Origin: Streptomyces violaceoruber
GTDB taxonomy: Bacteria > Actinomycetota > Actinomycetes > Streptomycetales > Streptomycetaceae
Assembly: GCA_000720805.1 (NCBI GenBank)
Contig: JODI01000005.1
Location: 124,001-188,000 of the forward strand
DNA: 64,000 nt
Direction of reading: 5' to 3'
This document shows, piece after piece, positions 16,372 through 25,735 of this stretch. Position 1 is the first letter of the stretch. Every line of letters begins with the position of its first letter. Under the pieces are notes generated by a model. The model made no database searches, was not told where the DNA came from, and worked only from the letters and a program-made list of their open reading frames with translations. The position numbers were made by a program, and so were the translations under genes.

Positions 16372-16412
16372 TCTCCGGCAGGCCCCCCTCCCCACTGCGG
16401 GCCTGCCGGAGA
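16372..16412. terminator. Perfect 14-bp hairpin after the first GH31 gene
   Basis: The arms at 16372-16385 and 16399-16412 (TCTCCGGCAGGCCC and its complement) have a 13-base loop. With no gene-end U-tract it could be a terminator, an attenuator that lowers expression of the downstream genes, or an mRNA 3'-stabilising structure. Confidence 0.6.
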
Positions 16413-16424
16413 CCATCCCCGCTT

Positions 16425-16460
16425 CCCGGCAGGCCTCCCACCCCCCGGGGGCCTGCCGGG
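16425..16460. terminator. Second, related hairpin upstream of the GH123 gene
   Basis: The arms CCCGGCAGGCC (16425-16435) and GGCCTGCCGGG (16450-16460) share the CCGGCAGGCC core with the hairpin 13 bp upstream, so the two look like duplicates. It lies 40 bp before the GH123 start. Confidence 0.55.
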
Positions 16461-16500
16461 GACCACTCCCTGCAAAGCCGTGAGAGAGGGACCCACCCCC

Positions 16501-18366
16501 ATGGCACGTACATCCTCAGCTGTCGCCGGCTTCGTCGCCGGCGTGGTCGTGGCCGCCGGCACCACCGCGATCGCCGTCACCGGTACGACGACCGGCACCG
16601 ACCCCAACTCCAAGGCCACCACCACCTGGCTGACCGTCAAGGTCGCCGACGCCATGGGCACCAGGGACACCATCACCTGGGTCCCCACCGGCTCCTTCGC
16701 CGGCTCCGCGGAAGAACGGGTCCCGCGTTACCCGATGACCCCCATCCAGGGCAAGGACACCAAGGAGCTCAAGCTCTCCGCCGTGCGCAACGAGCAGGTC
16801 TCGGCGCAGCTGGCGATCGCCTCCGGCAAGAACCTCGACGACGTCAATGCCGTGGTCGGCGACCTCACCGGGCCCGGCGGCGCCAAGCTGTCCGGTGCCG
16901 GCACCCAGGTCCGGTTCGTCAAGTACGTGCCCGTGCAGCGCTCCAAGAGCGAGGTCGACTGGTCCGCCACCATCGACCAGGTCAGCTCCGGCAAGGAGGT
17001 GTCCGGCGACCGCAACCCCGACGTGGTCGGCGACCCGCTGGAGGAGAAATCCTCGGTGGACGTGCCCGCGTACGCGGCGCAGCCCCTGTGGTTCACCTTC
17101 CACATCCCCAAGACGGCCAAGCCCGGCACCTACACCGGCACGGTGAAGGTCAACGCCGACGGCCGCACCCAGAGCACGTACCCGCTGACCATCGAGGTCG
17201 CCGACGCGAGCGTGCCCGACCCGAAGGACTACAACTTCTTCCTCGACGTGTGGGCGCAGCCGGAGACGATCGCCAAGAACCACGGCGTCAAGCTCTGGTC
17301 CGACGAGCACTGGAAGCTGATCGACAAGTACAACCGGGACCTGGCCTCGCGCGGCCAGAAGGTCATCAACACCACCATCGTCGACAACCCGTGGCACCAC
17401 CAGTGGTCGCTCGGCACCCGGGAGTCGCAGACGGCCACGCCGTACACCAGCATGGTGGGCTGGAACTGGGACGGAAAGGCGTTCTCCTTCGACTTCAGCC
17501 GCTGGGACAAGTACGTCCAGACCGCCAGACGCGCCGGTCTCGGGCCCGACATCGGCGCCTTCTCCATGCTGGCCTTCCAGGACCAGGAGCACCTCACCTA
17601 CACCGACACCAGCACCGGCAAGACGGTCTACGAGAACGTCGATCTGGGCGGCGACCGCTGGCGTCAGGCGTGGGGATCATTCCTTCCCGCCTTCGAGAAG
17701 CACCTGAAGGCGAAGGGCTGGCTGAACGACACCTACCTGTCCTTCGACGAGCGGCCCATCGACACGATGACGGTCGTCAAGAACTTCGTCCACGAGGTCG
17801 CGCCGGCCTTCGACGACCGCATCTCCGTGGCCGGTTCCATCAACACCGAAGGCGTCGCGTCCAACCTGTCTGTCGACTGGGGCGGCATCGACGCGATGAC
17901 GAAGGAGAAGGTGGCGGAACGGCGCAAGGCCGGCAAGATCACGACCTTCTACGTGTACGGCTCGCCGGCCCACCCCAACACGCTGTCCTACTCGCCCGCC
18001 GTCGAGTCGCGGATGCTGCCCTGGATCTCCGCCCAGCGGGATCTGGACGGCTTCCTGCGCTGGTCGTACAACAGCTGGACCAGCGATCCCTTCAAGCAAC
18101 CGGTGCACATCTTCACGCAGGGCGACGAGTACCTGGTCTACCCGGGCAAGGACGGCCCGATGTCCAGCATCCGCTGGGAGCAGCTGAAGGAGGGCATCGA
18201 GGACTACGAACTCATCGCGGAGCTGCGGAAGAAGGACGGCGGCACGGACAGCGACGCGCTGACCGAGGCGCTCACCACCGCGACCCGGAACCTCGACGGC
18301 CGGACGAAGGACGTCGGTGACATCGAGACCGCGCGGGCGGCCGTCGTGAAGGGGCTGACATCTTGA
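16501..18366 (+). CDS. Exported GH123-like (DUF4091) glycosidase
   Basis: A 621-residue protein whose C-terminal two-thirds match the GH123/DUF4091 family, typified by bacterial beta-N-acetylgalactosaminidases that act on glycosphingolipid-type substrates by substrate-assisted catalysis. An N-terminal hydrophobic segment (AVAGFVAGVVVAAGTTAIAV) is a signal peptide or anchor. A beta-sandwich (about 45-235) is followed by a TIM barrel starting YNFFLDVWAQPETIA. The expected catalytic Asp-Glu pair is Asp416-Glu417 in YLSFDERP. The C-terminus has SIRWEQLKEGIEDYELIAEL, the usual end of DUF4091 proteins. The ATG at 16501 is chosen over the GTG at 16480 because GAGAGGGA is well placed before it. Its stop overlaps the TTG start of the next gene by 4 bp. 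Confidence 0.82.
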   Translation: MARTSSAVAGFVAGVVVAAGTTAIAVTGTTTGTDPNSKATTTWLTVKVADAMGTRDTITWVPTGSFAGSAEERVPRYPMTPIQGKDTKELKLSAVRNEQVSAQLAIASGKNLDDVNAVVGDLTGPGGAKLSGAGTQVRFVKYVPVQRSKSEVDWSATIDQVSSGKEVSGDRNPDVVGDPLEEKSSVDVPAYAAQPLWFTFHIPKTAKPGTYTGTVKVNADGRTQSTYPLTIEVADASVPDPKDYNFFLDVWAQPETIAKNHGVKLWSDEHWKLIDKYNRDLASRGQKVINTTIVDNPWHHQWSLGTRESQTATPYTSMVGWNWDGKAFSFDFSRWDKYVQTARRAGLGPDIGAFSMLAFQDQEHLTYTDTSTGKTVYENVDLGGDRWRQAWGSFLPAFEKHLKAKGWLNDTYLSFDERPIDTMTVVKNFVHEVAPAFDDRISVAGSINTEGVASNLSVDWGGIDAMTKEKVAERRKAGKITTFYVYGSPAHPNTLSYSPAVESRMLPWISAQRDLDGFLRWSYNSWTSDPFKQPVHIFTQGDEYLVYPGKDGPMSSIRWEQLKEGIEDYELIAELRKKDGGTDSDALTEALTTATRNLDGRTKDVGDIETARAAVVKGLTS

Positions 18367-21300
18367 GAGGCAAGTGGAGATCTCTGCTGCTCGCCGGAGC
18401 GCTGACTGTCATGCCCCTGACCGGCGCCGGTGTCGCGACACCGGCCCGGGCGGAGCAGCAGACCCAGGCGCGGCACACCGTCACCTACGACCAGTACTCC
18501 GTGCGGGTCGACGGCAAACCCCTCTACATCTGGGGCGCCGAGTTCCACTACTTCCGGCTGCCCAGCCCCGACGCGTGGCGCGACGTCCTGCAGAAGATCA
18601 AGGCGGGCGGATTCAACGCGGTCTCGCTCTACTTCGACTGGGGTTACCACTCCTCGAAGCCGGGCTCGTACGACTTCACCGGCACCCGTGACGTGGAGCG
18701 GCTGCTCGACGAGGCCGAGCGCGCGGGCCTGTATGTGATCGCCCGACCGGGCCCGTACATCAACGCGGAGGTCTCCGGCGGCGGCATGCCCGCCTGGCGG
18801 TCGACACAGACCGGCGTGAACCGCACCTCCGAGCCGGAGTACCTGAAGGCGGCCCGGGAGTGGATGAGCCGGATCAACCCGATCATCGCGCGCCATCAAC
18901 TCACCCGTGGCACGGGTTCGGTGATTCTGTACCAGGTCGAGAACGAGTACCAGGGCGGTCGCCACGACGCCGACTACATGCAGACCCTCATCGACTGGGC
19001 GAAGGAGGACGGCATCGATGTGCCCACCTTCGTCAACGACGGCGGCGCGAACCAGAACTGGGTGAGCGGCAAGGGCGCCCCGGACATCTACGGCTTCGAC
19101 GCCTACCCGCAGGGCTTCGACTGCAAGGACCCCGACACCTGGAAGAACCTGCCCGACTATTCGTACGTCAATGAGTGGAAGCCCGAGTCCCCGCTGATCA
19201 TCCCGGAGGCACAGGGCGGCGCCTTCGACCCCTGGGGCGGCACCGGATACCAGGACTGCGCGAAGCTCACCGGCACCGACTTCACCCGGGTGTTCAGCAA
19301 GATGAACATCGCCGCCGGCGTGAGCGGCCAGTCCTTCTACATGACGTACGGCGGCACCAACTGGGGCTGGCTCGCCGACCCCAACGCGGTCTACACGTCG
19401 TACGACTACGGGGCCCCGATCAACGAGTCCCGCCAACTGACCGACAAGTACCAGGAGTTCAAGCGTCTCGGGTACATGGTCAATTCCGTCACCTCGTTGG
19501 CGCGCACCGACAAGGCCGAGGCCCCGACCCCGTCCGACGACGCCCTGCGCATCGACCGGCGCGTCAATCCCGACGACGGCACGCAGTTCTTCACCGTGCG
19601 GCACGCCGACACCCGCGTGAAGGACAAGGACGAGACCACCCTGTCCCTCTCGGGCAAGGACGGCGACTACCCGCGCGTACCGCAGCAGGGAACGATCACC
19701 GTCGACGGCCGGGACGCCAAACTCCTCGTCGCGGGCTACGACCTGGGCGAGAAGCAGCGGCTCGTCTACTCCACCTCGGAGATCATGACGCACGCCGAGA
19801 TCGGCGACCGGGAGGTGGCGCTGCTGTACGGACGTGCGGGCGAGGCCGGCGAGACCGTGCTGCGGTACACCGCGCGGCCCAAGGTGACCGTCCTCGACGG
19901 CGATGTCACCACCACCTGGGACGCCGCACGCGGTGACCTGCGCCTGAACTACACGCACAAGGGCCTGGCCCGCGTGCTGGTGAACGGCATGGAACTGCTG
20001 ATCGCCGACACCGCCGAGACCGCCCACTGGTGGCGCCAGGACACCGCCGCGGGCCCCGTCCTCGTACGCGGCCCTTCCCTCGTCCGTACCGCCGAACAGG
20101 CGGACGGCACCCTGAAGTTGACCGGTGACTCCACCAAGGCCGCGAAGATCGAGGTCATCGCGGACGCCAGGAAGGTGACCTGGAACGGCCGCGAGGTCGC
20201 CGTCACCCAGGCGCCGCGCCCGGTCGAGCTGCCCAAGCTGACCACGTGGAAGTACAAGGAGGAGGCGCCGGAGTCCGCGCCCGGCTTCGACGACTCCACC
20301 TGGACCACCGCCGACCACCTCACCGCCAACAACGCGGCGCTCGACGGGTCGTTGCCGGTCCTCGCGATGGACGAGTACGGCTTCCACCACGGCAACGTCT
20401 GGTACCGCGGCCGGTTCAGGACCACCGGTGCCGCGACCGCGCTGGCACTCGACGCCAAGACCGGCAACACGGGCCAGTACGCGGTCTGGCTCAACGGCCG
20501 CTACCTCGGCACCTCCGGCGACGGCGCGCACACCTTCGACATCCCGGCGGGCACGCTGAAGTCCGGCTCGGGCGGCGGTGACAACGTCCTCTCCGTCCTC
20601 GTGGAGAACGCGGGCCACAACGAGGAATGGGGCCACGACTACTCCAAGGAGCCGCGTGGTCTGCTCAGCGCCGAGGTGATCGGCGGGGCCTCCACCCTCA
20701 CCTGGAAGATCCAGGGCAACCGGGGCGGCGAGGACCCGGTGGACACCGCCCGGGGCCCGTACAACAACGGCGGGCTGTACGGAGAGCGGGCCGGCTGGTC
20801 GCTGCCGGGCTTCCCCGACGGCAGCTGGAAGAGCACCACCCTCTCCGGGCAGGCCGCCAAGACCGAGCCCGGCGTGCGGTGGTACCGCACCTCCGCCCGG
20901 CTCGACCTGCCACAGGGCCAGGACAACGCGCTCGCGCTGGATCTGGCCGAACCCACAGGCGGCAGCACCGGCTACCGCGCCGAGATCTTCGTCAACGGCT
21001 GGCTGATCGGCCGCTACCTGCCGGACACCGGACCCCAGACGCGGTTCGTCATCCCCAAGGGCCTCCTGCGTGAGCAGGGCGACAACACCATCGCCCTGGC
21101 CGTGTGGTCCACCAAGGCCGGCGCGGGCCCGGGCTCGGCCAAACTCGTCGACCTCGGCGCCTCCGCGGGCGGGATCAAGGTCGGTACGGTGGCGGCGCCC
21201 TCGTACGACGCCAAGACCTACGCGATGCCGACCGCGGGCGCCCGGGTCACCGTCGACGCCGAGCCGTTCCTGGCCACCGGCACCGCGACCAAGGTCCCCG

Positions 21301-22019
21301 TCACCCTCAGCGTGCCGAAGGACGCGCCGACGGCCTCGAACGTCGCGCTGGCGCTGAAGGTCCCGGACGGCTGGACCGCGACCACCGACGACACGACCCG
21401 TTTCGACCGGGTCCGGCCCGGCGACACCGTGACCGCGGACTACACGGTCACCCCGCCGGGTGACCCGGTCCACTACGCCGTCCTGTCCGCGACCGCCAAG
21501 CTCACCCAGCCCGGCCGCCCGGGCACCGTCACCGGCGTACGCGCCGTACAGGTGCCACCGCCGGGACTCTCCGCCGACGCCTATGTGAGCGACCTGACCC
21601 TGGTCAAGGCGGTCAACGGCTGGGGGCCGGTGGAGAAGGACGCCTCCAACGGGGAGGACGCGGCGGGTGACGGTCGCCCCCTGAGCATCGGCGGCACCAC
21701 GTACACCAAGGGCCTCGGTGTGCACGCGAACAGCCAGGTCCGCGTCTATCTCGGAGGTGGCTGCACCCGGTTCACCGCGACCGCCGGGGTGGACGACGAG
21801 GTCGGCGACGGCGGCAGCGTCTCCTTCCGGGTGGTCGCCGACGGCCGCTCGCTCACCACCACCCCGGTGGTGCGCGGCTCCGACGGCGGCACCGACATCG
21901 ACGTGGAGGTGACCGGCGCCCGCTGGCTGGACCTGTCGGTCGACGGGGACGGCGACATCTCCTCGGACCATGCCGACTGGGCCGACGCCAAGCTGACCTG
22001 CACGGGAGGCACCTCGTGA
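18363..22019 (+). CDS. Secreted GH35 beta-galactosidase with C-terminal NPCBM domain (first of two)
   Basis: A 1,218-residue exported beta-galactosidase-like enzyme. The start is TTG at 18363, which overlaps the GH123 stop as TTGA; the signal peptide ends near PARA. The GH35 barrel starts YSVRVDGKPLYIWGAEFHYFRLP and has IARPGPYINAE, acid/base Glu195 in QVENEYQGG and nucleophile Glu282 in IIPEAQGG. It is followed by the beta-sandwich domains 2/3 and two BetaGal_dom4_5-type jelly rolls (each with NGWLIGRY- or WYRGRF-type motifs), a NEW3-like stretch (~960-1065), and an NPCBM domain at ~1072-1218 (GWGPVEKD ... KGLGVHANSQVRVYLGGGC ... DHADWADAKLTC) that binds galactose-type sugars in relatives. 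Beta-1,3/1,4-galactosyl ends of glycans are likely targets. Confidence 0.9.
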   Translation: MRGKWRSLLLAGALTVMPLTGAGVATPARAEQQTQARHTVTYDQYSVRVDGKPLYIWGAEFHYFRLPSPDAWRDVLQKIKAGGFNAVSLYFDWGYHSSKPGSYDFTGTRDVERLLDEAERAGLYVIARPGPYINAEVSGGGMPAWRSTQTGVNRTSEPEYLKAAREWMSRINPIIARHQLTRGTGSVILYQVENEYQGGRHDADYMQTLIDWAKEDGIDVPTFVNDGGANQNWVSGKGAPDIYGFDAYPQGFDCKDPDTWKNLPDYSYVNEWKPESPLIIPEAQGGAFDPWGGTGYQDCAKLTGTDFTRVFSKMNIAAGVSGQSFYMTYGGTNWGWLADPNAVYTSYDYGAPINESRQLTDKYQEFKRLGYMVNSVTSLARTDKAEAPTPSDDALRIDRRVNPDDGTQFFTVRHADTRVKDKDETTLSLSGKDGDYPRVPQQGTITVDGRDAKLLVAGYDLGEKQRLVYSTSEIMTHAEIGDREVALLYGRAGEAGETVLRYTARPKVTVLDGDVTTTWDAARGDLRLNYTHKGLARVLVNGMELLIADTAETAHWWRQDTAAGPVLVRGPSLVRTAEQADGTLKLTGDSTKAAKIEVIADARKVTWNGREVAVTQAPRPVELPKLTTWKYKEEAPESAPGFDDSTWTTADHLTANNAALDGSLPVLAMDEYGFHHGNVWYRGRFRTTGAATALALDAKTGNTGQYAVWLNGRYLGTSGDGAHTFDIPAGTLKSGSGGGDNVLSVLVENAGHNEEWGHDYSKEPRGLLSAEVIGGASTLTWKIQGNRGGEDPVDTARGPYNNGGLYGERAGWSLPGFPDGSWKSTTLSGQAAKTEPGVRWYRTSARLDLPQGQDNALALDLAEPTGGSTGYRAEIFVNGWLIGRYLPDTGPQTRFVIPKGLLREQGDNTIALAVWSTKAGAGPGSAKLVDLGASAGGIKVGTVAAPSYDAKTYAMPTAGARVTVDAEPFLATGTATKVPVTLSVPKDAPTASNVALALKVPDGWTATTDDTTRFDRVRPGDTVTADYTVTPPGDPVHYAVLSATAKLTQPGRPGTVTGVRAVQVPPPGLSADAYVSDLTLVKAVNGWGPVEKDASNGEDAAGDGRPLSIGGTTYTKGLGVHANSQVRVYLGGGCTRFTATAGVDDEVGDGGSVSFRVVADGRSLTTTPVVRGSDGGTDIDVEVTGARWLDLSVDGDGDISSDHADWADAKLTCTGGTS

Positions 22020-25000
22020 ACCTCGCCCGCATCGGACGACTGAGAGCCCTGCTGTCCGCGGCGCTGGCTTCCGCACTGCTCGCGGTCCTCGCCGCTGTGG
22101 TGCCCGCGCACGCCACGGTCCCGGCCGACGCCGCGGCCGCCAAGCCCACGCCCCACACGGTCAGTTACGACAAGTACTCCGTCAAGGTCGACGGCAAGCG
22201 GCTCTTCGTCTGGTCCGGGGAGTTCCACTACTGGCGCCTCCCCAGCCCCGACCTGTGGCGCGACGTGCTCCAGAAGATCAAGGCCAGCGGCATGAACGCC
22301 GTCTCGATCTACTTCGACTGGGGGTACCACTCCCCGGCGAAAGGCCGTTACGACTTCACCGGTATCCGTGACGTCGACAAGCTCCTCGACATGGCCGAGG
22401 AGGCCGGGCTCTATGTCATCGCCCGCCCGGGCCCGTACATCAACGCCGAGACGGACGGCGGAGGGTTCCCCGGCTGGCTGATGACCCAGAAGGGACAGGC
22501 CCGCTCCACCGACCCCGAATACCTCGACGCGGCCCGCGAGTGGCTCAAGGAGATCGACAAGATCCTCGCCCGCCACCAGGTCACGAACGGCACCGGACCG
22601 GTGCTGCTCTACCAGGTCGAGAACGAGCTGTATGACCCGCAAGGCCGCGACTACATCGTCGAACTCTCCCAGCAGGTACGGGCCGACGGCATCACCGTGC
22701 CCCTCGTCGGCAACGAGCCGATGCCGCAGTACGCGGGCGGCGAGGGCCTGGACTTCGTCGGCGAGCTGGACCAGTACAACTCCTTCTGCAAGGGCGAGTG
22801 GTGGCTGCCCGCCCTCAAGCGGCAGCAGGACGACGCACCGCTGTCGATCTTCGAGGCGGGCACCGGCTGGTTCCAGACCTGGGGCGACACGGGCTACGAG
22901 AAGTGCCCCGAGAAGATGGGCCCCGCCTACCAGAAGATCGTCAACAAGCACGAGGTCATGCAGGGCACGACCATCGAGAACCTGTACATGACCTACGGCG
23001 GCACCAACTGGGGCTGGCTCGCCGACCCGCGCCAGGTCTACACGTCGTACGACTACGGCGCACCGATCAGCGAGCCGCGCCAGACCGGCGCCGACTACGA
23101 CGAGATGAAGCGGCAGGGCCTCTTCTACACCACCACCGCCCCGCTCACCGCGACCGATCCGGCCGACGTCCCCGCCTCCTCCAACGAGGCCGTGCACATC
23201 GAGGCGCGTGCCAACCCGGACACCCACACCCAGTTCCTCTACCTCCGGCACGGCGACCCGATGGCCGACGCCGACGCCACCACCACCTTCGACTGGAAGA
23301 CCCCGGACGGCACCTATCCGGTCACCGCACGGCTCAACGGCAAGACCGGCAAGATCCTCGTCGCCGGCCACGACCTCGGCGGCGGCCAGCGGCTCGTCTA
23401 CTCCACCAGCGAGCTGCTGACCAGCGCGAAGACCGGTGGCCGTACCCAGGCCGTGCTGTACGGCGGCGAGGGCGACCCCGGGCAGACGATGCTCCGCTAC
23501 TCCGCCAAGCCCAAGGTCACCGTGCTGGACGGCAGGGCGGACGCCACCTGGGACGCCGCGCGCGGCGACCTGAAGCTGGACTACACCCACTCCGGACTCA
23601 CCCGGGTCCTCGTCCAGAGCGTCGGCCGCCCCGATCTGCTGCTGCTCATCGGCACCGACGCCGAGGCCGCCGGCTTCTGGCGGCAGGACACGGCAGCCGG
23701 TCCGGTCCTGGAGCGCGGCACCGAACTGGTCCGCACGGCGACCGTCACCGGCCGGACGCTCGCCCTCACCGGCGACGCGAAGAAGGCGGGCCCACTGGAG
23801 GTCTTCGCCCCGTCCGGCGTACGGAACGTCACCTGGAACGGCGTACCGCTGACCGTGAAACCGACCTCCTCCGGCAGCCTGCTGGGCACCGTGCCCGGCC
23901 CGAAGGACGTCAAGCTCCCCGGGCTGACCGGCTGGAAGACGTCCGCCGAGACCCCCGAGGCCGCTCCCGGCTTCGACGACTCGTCCTGGACGTACGCCGA
24001 CAAGCTGACCACCGACAACCCGACCAAGCCCGGGACTCTGCCGGTGCTCTACCAGGACGAGTACGGCTACCACTACGGCTACGTCTGGTACCGGGGCCGC
24101 TTCAAGGCCACCGGCACCGAGAAGTCCCTCTCCCTGACCGCCTACGCCACCAACCCGGACACCGGTTCGGCCGCGGTGGGCGCGTACTCGGTGTGGATCA
24201 ACGGGAAGTTCGCCGGGACGAGTCAGACCGGCCGCAAGACCTTCCCCCTCGCCGACGGTCTGCTGCGCAAGGGCAAGGAGAACGTGATCTCCGTCCTGGT
24301 CGGCACCATGGGCCACAACGAGGACTTCACCTGGAACAGCGACGACCACAAGCAGCCGCGCGGCCTGACCACGGCGTATCTCGCCGGCTCCGACGCGCAG
24401 ATCACCTGGCGCATCCAGGGTGCCCGGGGCGGCGAGCAGCCCGTCGACACCGTCCGCGGACACATGAACAACGGCGGTCTGTACGGGGAGCGTTCGGGCT
24501 GGACCTTGCCTGGATTCCCTGACGGGTCCTGGGACGCGGCCACGCTGCCGGCCAGTGACACCACGCCCGGCATCCGCTGGTACCGCACCACCTTCAACCC
24601 CAAGCTGCCCAAGGGCCAGGACGTCTCCGTCGGCGTCACGATCACCGACAACCCCGACCGCGACTACCGCGCCCTCATCTATGTCAACGGCTGGCTGATG
24701 GGCAACTACGTCAACGACACCGGCCCCCAGCACACCTTCCCCATACCCAACGGCATCCTGCGCGCCGACGGCAAGAACACCATCGCCATCGCCTCGTGGA
24801 GCGAGAACGCGAAGAGCGGCGGCCTCGGCAAGGTCGGCCTCACCACGCTCGGGAATGTCACCTCCTCGCTGCGGGTCGCCGACGTGACCGCGCCGGCCTA
24901 CGACGCCGCCACCTACGCCGCCCCGGCCACCCCGGCGCGGGTGACCGTCGACGCGCCCGACACCGTCGAGCCGGGCAACAGCTACCAGGTCACGGCGACG

Positions 25001-25735
25001 GCCTCCGTACCGGGCAACGGCAGGACGCTCAGCGGCGTCAGCCTCAGCCCGAAGCTGCCCGACGGCTGGACCGCGAGCCCGGTTGATCCGGTGAAACTCG
25101 GCACCCTCCACCCCGGAGCCTCGGCGCAGGCACGGTGGACCGTCACCGTGCCCGCCGACCAGAAAACGGCCACCGTCGCGATCCTCCGCGCCACCGCCGA
25201 CTTCACCCGGGCCGGCAAGCCCGGTTCGGCGACCGGGGAACAGGTGGTGGCGGCGCAGCCACCGCCGCTCACGGCCGGCGAACACTACGTCAGCGATCTG
25301 CCGTTCGCCTCCAGCAGCAACGGCTGGGGCCCGGTCGAACGCGACCAGTCCGTCGGCGAGAACGCCGAGAACGACGGCCTGCCCCTCACTCTCCACGACA
25401 CCGTCTACGACAAGGGTCTCGGCACCCACGCCGCCAGCAGCGTGCAGGTGTGGCTCGGCGGCACCTGTACCACCTTCCACGCCGCGCTCGGCCTCGACCA
25501 GGAGACCTACGGCCGCTCCGACGGCCCGGCCACCGTCACCTACACCGTCCTCGCCGACGGAACACCCGCCTACGAGAGCGGCACCGTCGACCGGGACACC
25601 GCGACGAAGGAGATCGACGTCGACGTGGCAGGCGCGCGGCGGCTCGAACTCGTCGTCTCGGACGCCGGGGACGGCAACGCCCTCGACCACGCCGACTGGG
25701 CCGACGCCAAGCTGACGTGCGGCGGTGGTGCCTGA
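22016..25735 (+). CDS. Secreted GH35 beta-galactosidase with C-terminal NPCBM domain (second of two)
   Basis: A tandem paralogue of the preceding gene, 1,239 residues, GTG start overlapping the upstream stop (GTGA). The signal peptide ends near AHA. The GH35 barrel has FVWSGEFHYWRLP, acid/base Glu204 in QVENELYD and nucleophile Glu280 in SIFEAGTGW. The substrate loop after the nucleophile (GWFQTWGDTGYEKCPEKM) and the ENEL region differ clearly from the first copy (EAQGGAFDPWGG; ENEYQGG), suggesting a different linkage or aglycone preference. Jelly-roll domains, a NEW3-like region (~978-1085) and an NPCBM (~1091-1239, ending DHADWADAKLTC) are kept. It is coupled to the following GH31 gene through TGATG. 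Confidence 0.9.
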   Translation: MNLARIGRLRALLSAALASALLAVLAAVVPAHATVPADAAAAKPTPHTVSYDKYSVKVDGKRLFVWSGEFHYWRLPSPDLWRDVLQKIKASGMNAVSIYFDWGYHSPAKGRYDFTGIRDVDKLLDMAEEAGLYVIARPGPYINAETDGGGFPGWLMTQKGQARSTDPEYLDAAREWLKEIDKILARHQVTNGTGPVLLYQVENELYDPQGRDYIVELSQQVRADGITVPLVGNEPMPQYAGGEGLDFVGELDQYNSFCKGEWWLPALKRQQDDAPLSIFEAGTGWFQTWGDTGYEKCPEKMGPAYQKIVNKHEVMQGTTIENLYMTYGGTNWGWLADPRQVYTSYDYGAPISEPRQTGADYDEMKRQGLFYTTTAPLTATDPADVPASSNEAVHIEARANPDTHTQFLYLRHGDPMADADATTTFDWKTPDGTYPVTARLNGKTGKILVAGHDLGGGQRLVYSTSELLTSAKTGGRTQAVLYGGEGDPGQTMLRYSAKPKVTVLDGRADATWDAARGDLKLDYTHSGLTRVLVQSVGRPDLLLLIGTDAEAAGFWRQDTAAGPVLERGTELVRTATVTGRTLALTGDAKKAGPLEVFAPSGVRNVTWNGVPLTVKPTSSGSLLGTVPGPKDVKLPGLTGWKTSAETPEAAPGFDDSSWTYADKLTTDNPTKPGTLPVLYQDEYGYHYGYVWYRGRFKATGTEKSLSLTAYATNPDTGSAAVGAYSVWINGKFAGTSQTGRKTFPLADGLLRKGKENVISVLVGTMGHNEDFTWNSDDHKQPRGLTTAYLAGSDAQITWRIQGARGGEQPVDTVRGHMNNGGLYGERSGWTLPGFPDGSWDAATLPASDTTPGIRWYRTTFNPKLPKGQDVSVGVTITDNPDRDYRALIYVNGWLMGNYVNDTGPQHTFPIPNGILRADGKNTIAIASWSENAKSGGLGKVGLTTLGNVTSSLRVADVTAPAYDAATYAAPATPARVTVDAPDTVEPGNSYQVTATASVPGNGRTLSGVSLSPKLPDGWTASPVDPVKLGTLHPGASAQARWTVTVPADQKTATVAILRATADFTRAGKPGSATGEQVVAAQPPPLTAGEHYVSDLPFASSSNGWGPVERDQSVGENAENDGLPLTLHDTVYDKGLGTHAASSVQVWLGGTCTTFHAALGLDQETYGRSDGPATVTYTVLADGTPAYESGTVDRDTATKEIDVDVAGARRLELVVSDAGDGNALDHADWADAKLTCGGGA

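Noticed and set aside
18204..22076. A 1,290-codon minus-strand open frame opposite the first GH35 gene (and similar ones opposite the second GH35 and at 27639-31124)
   Set aside because: They are antisense shadows with Val/Gly/Arg-rich, motif-free sequence; the plus strand has full catalytic domains and signal peptides.
25135..25734. Upstream extension of the second GH31 frame into the GH35 gene
   Set aside because: The extension is an alternative frame of the GH35 NPCBM domain; the true start at 25735 gives a signal peptide.
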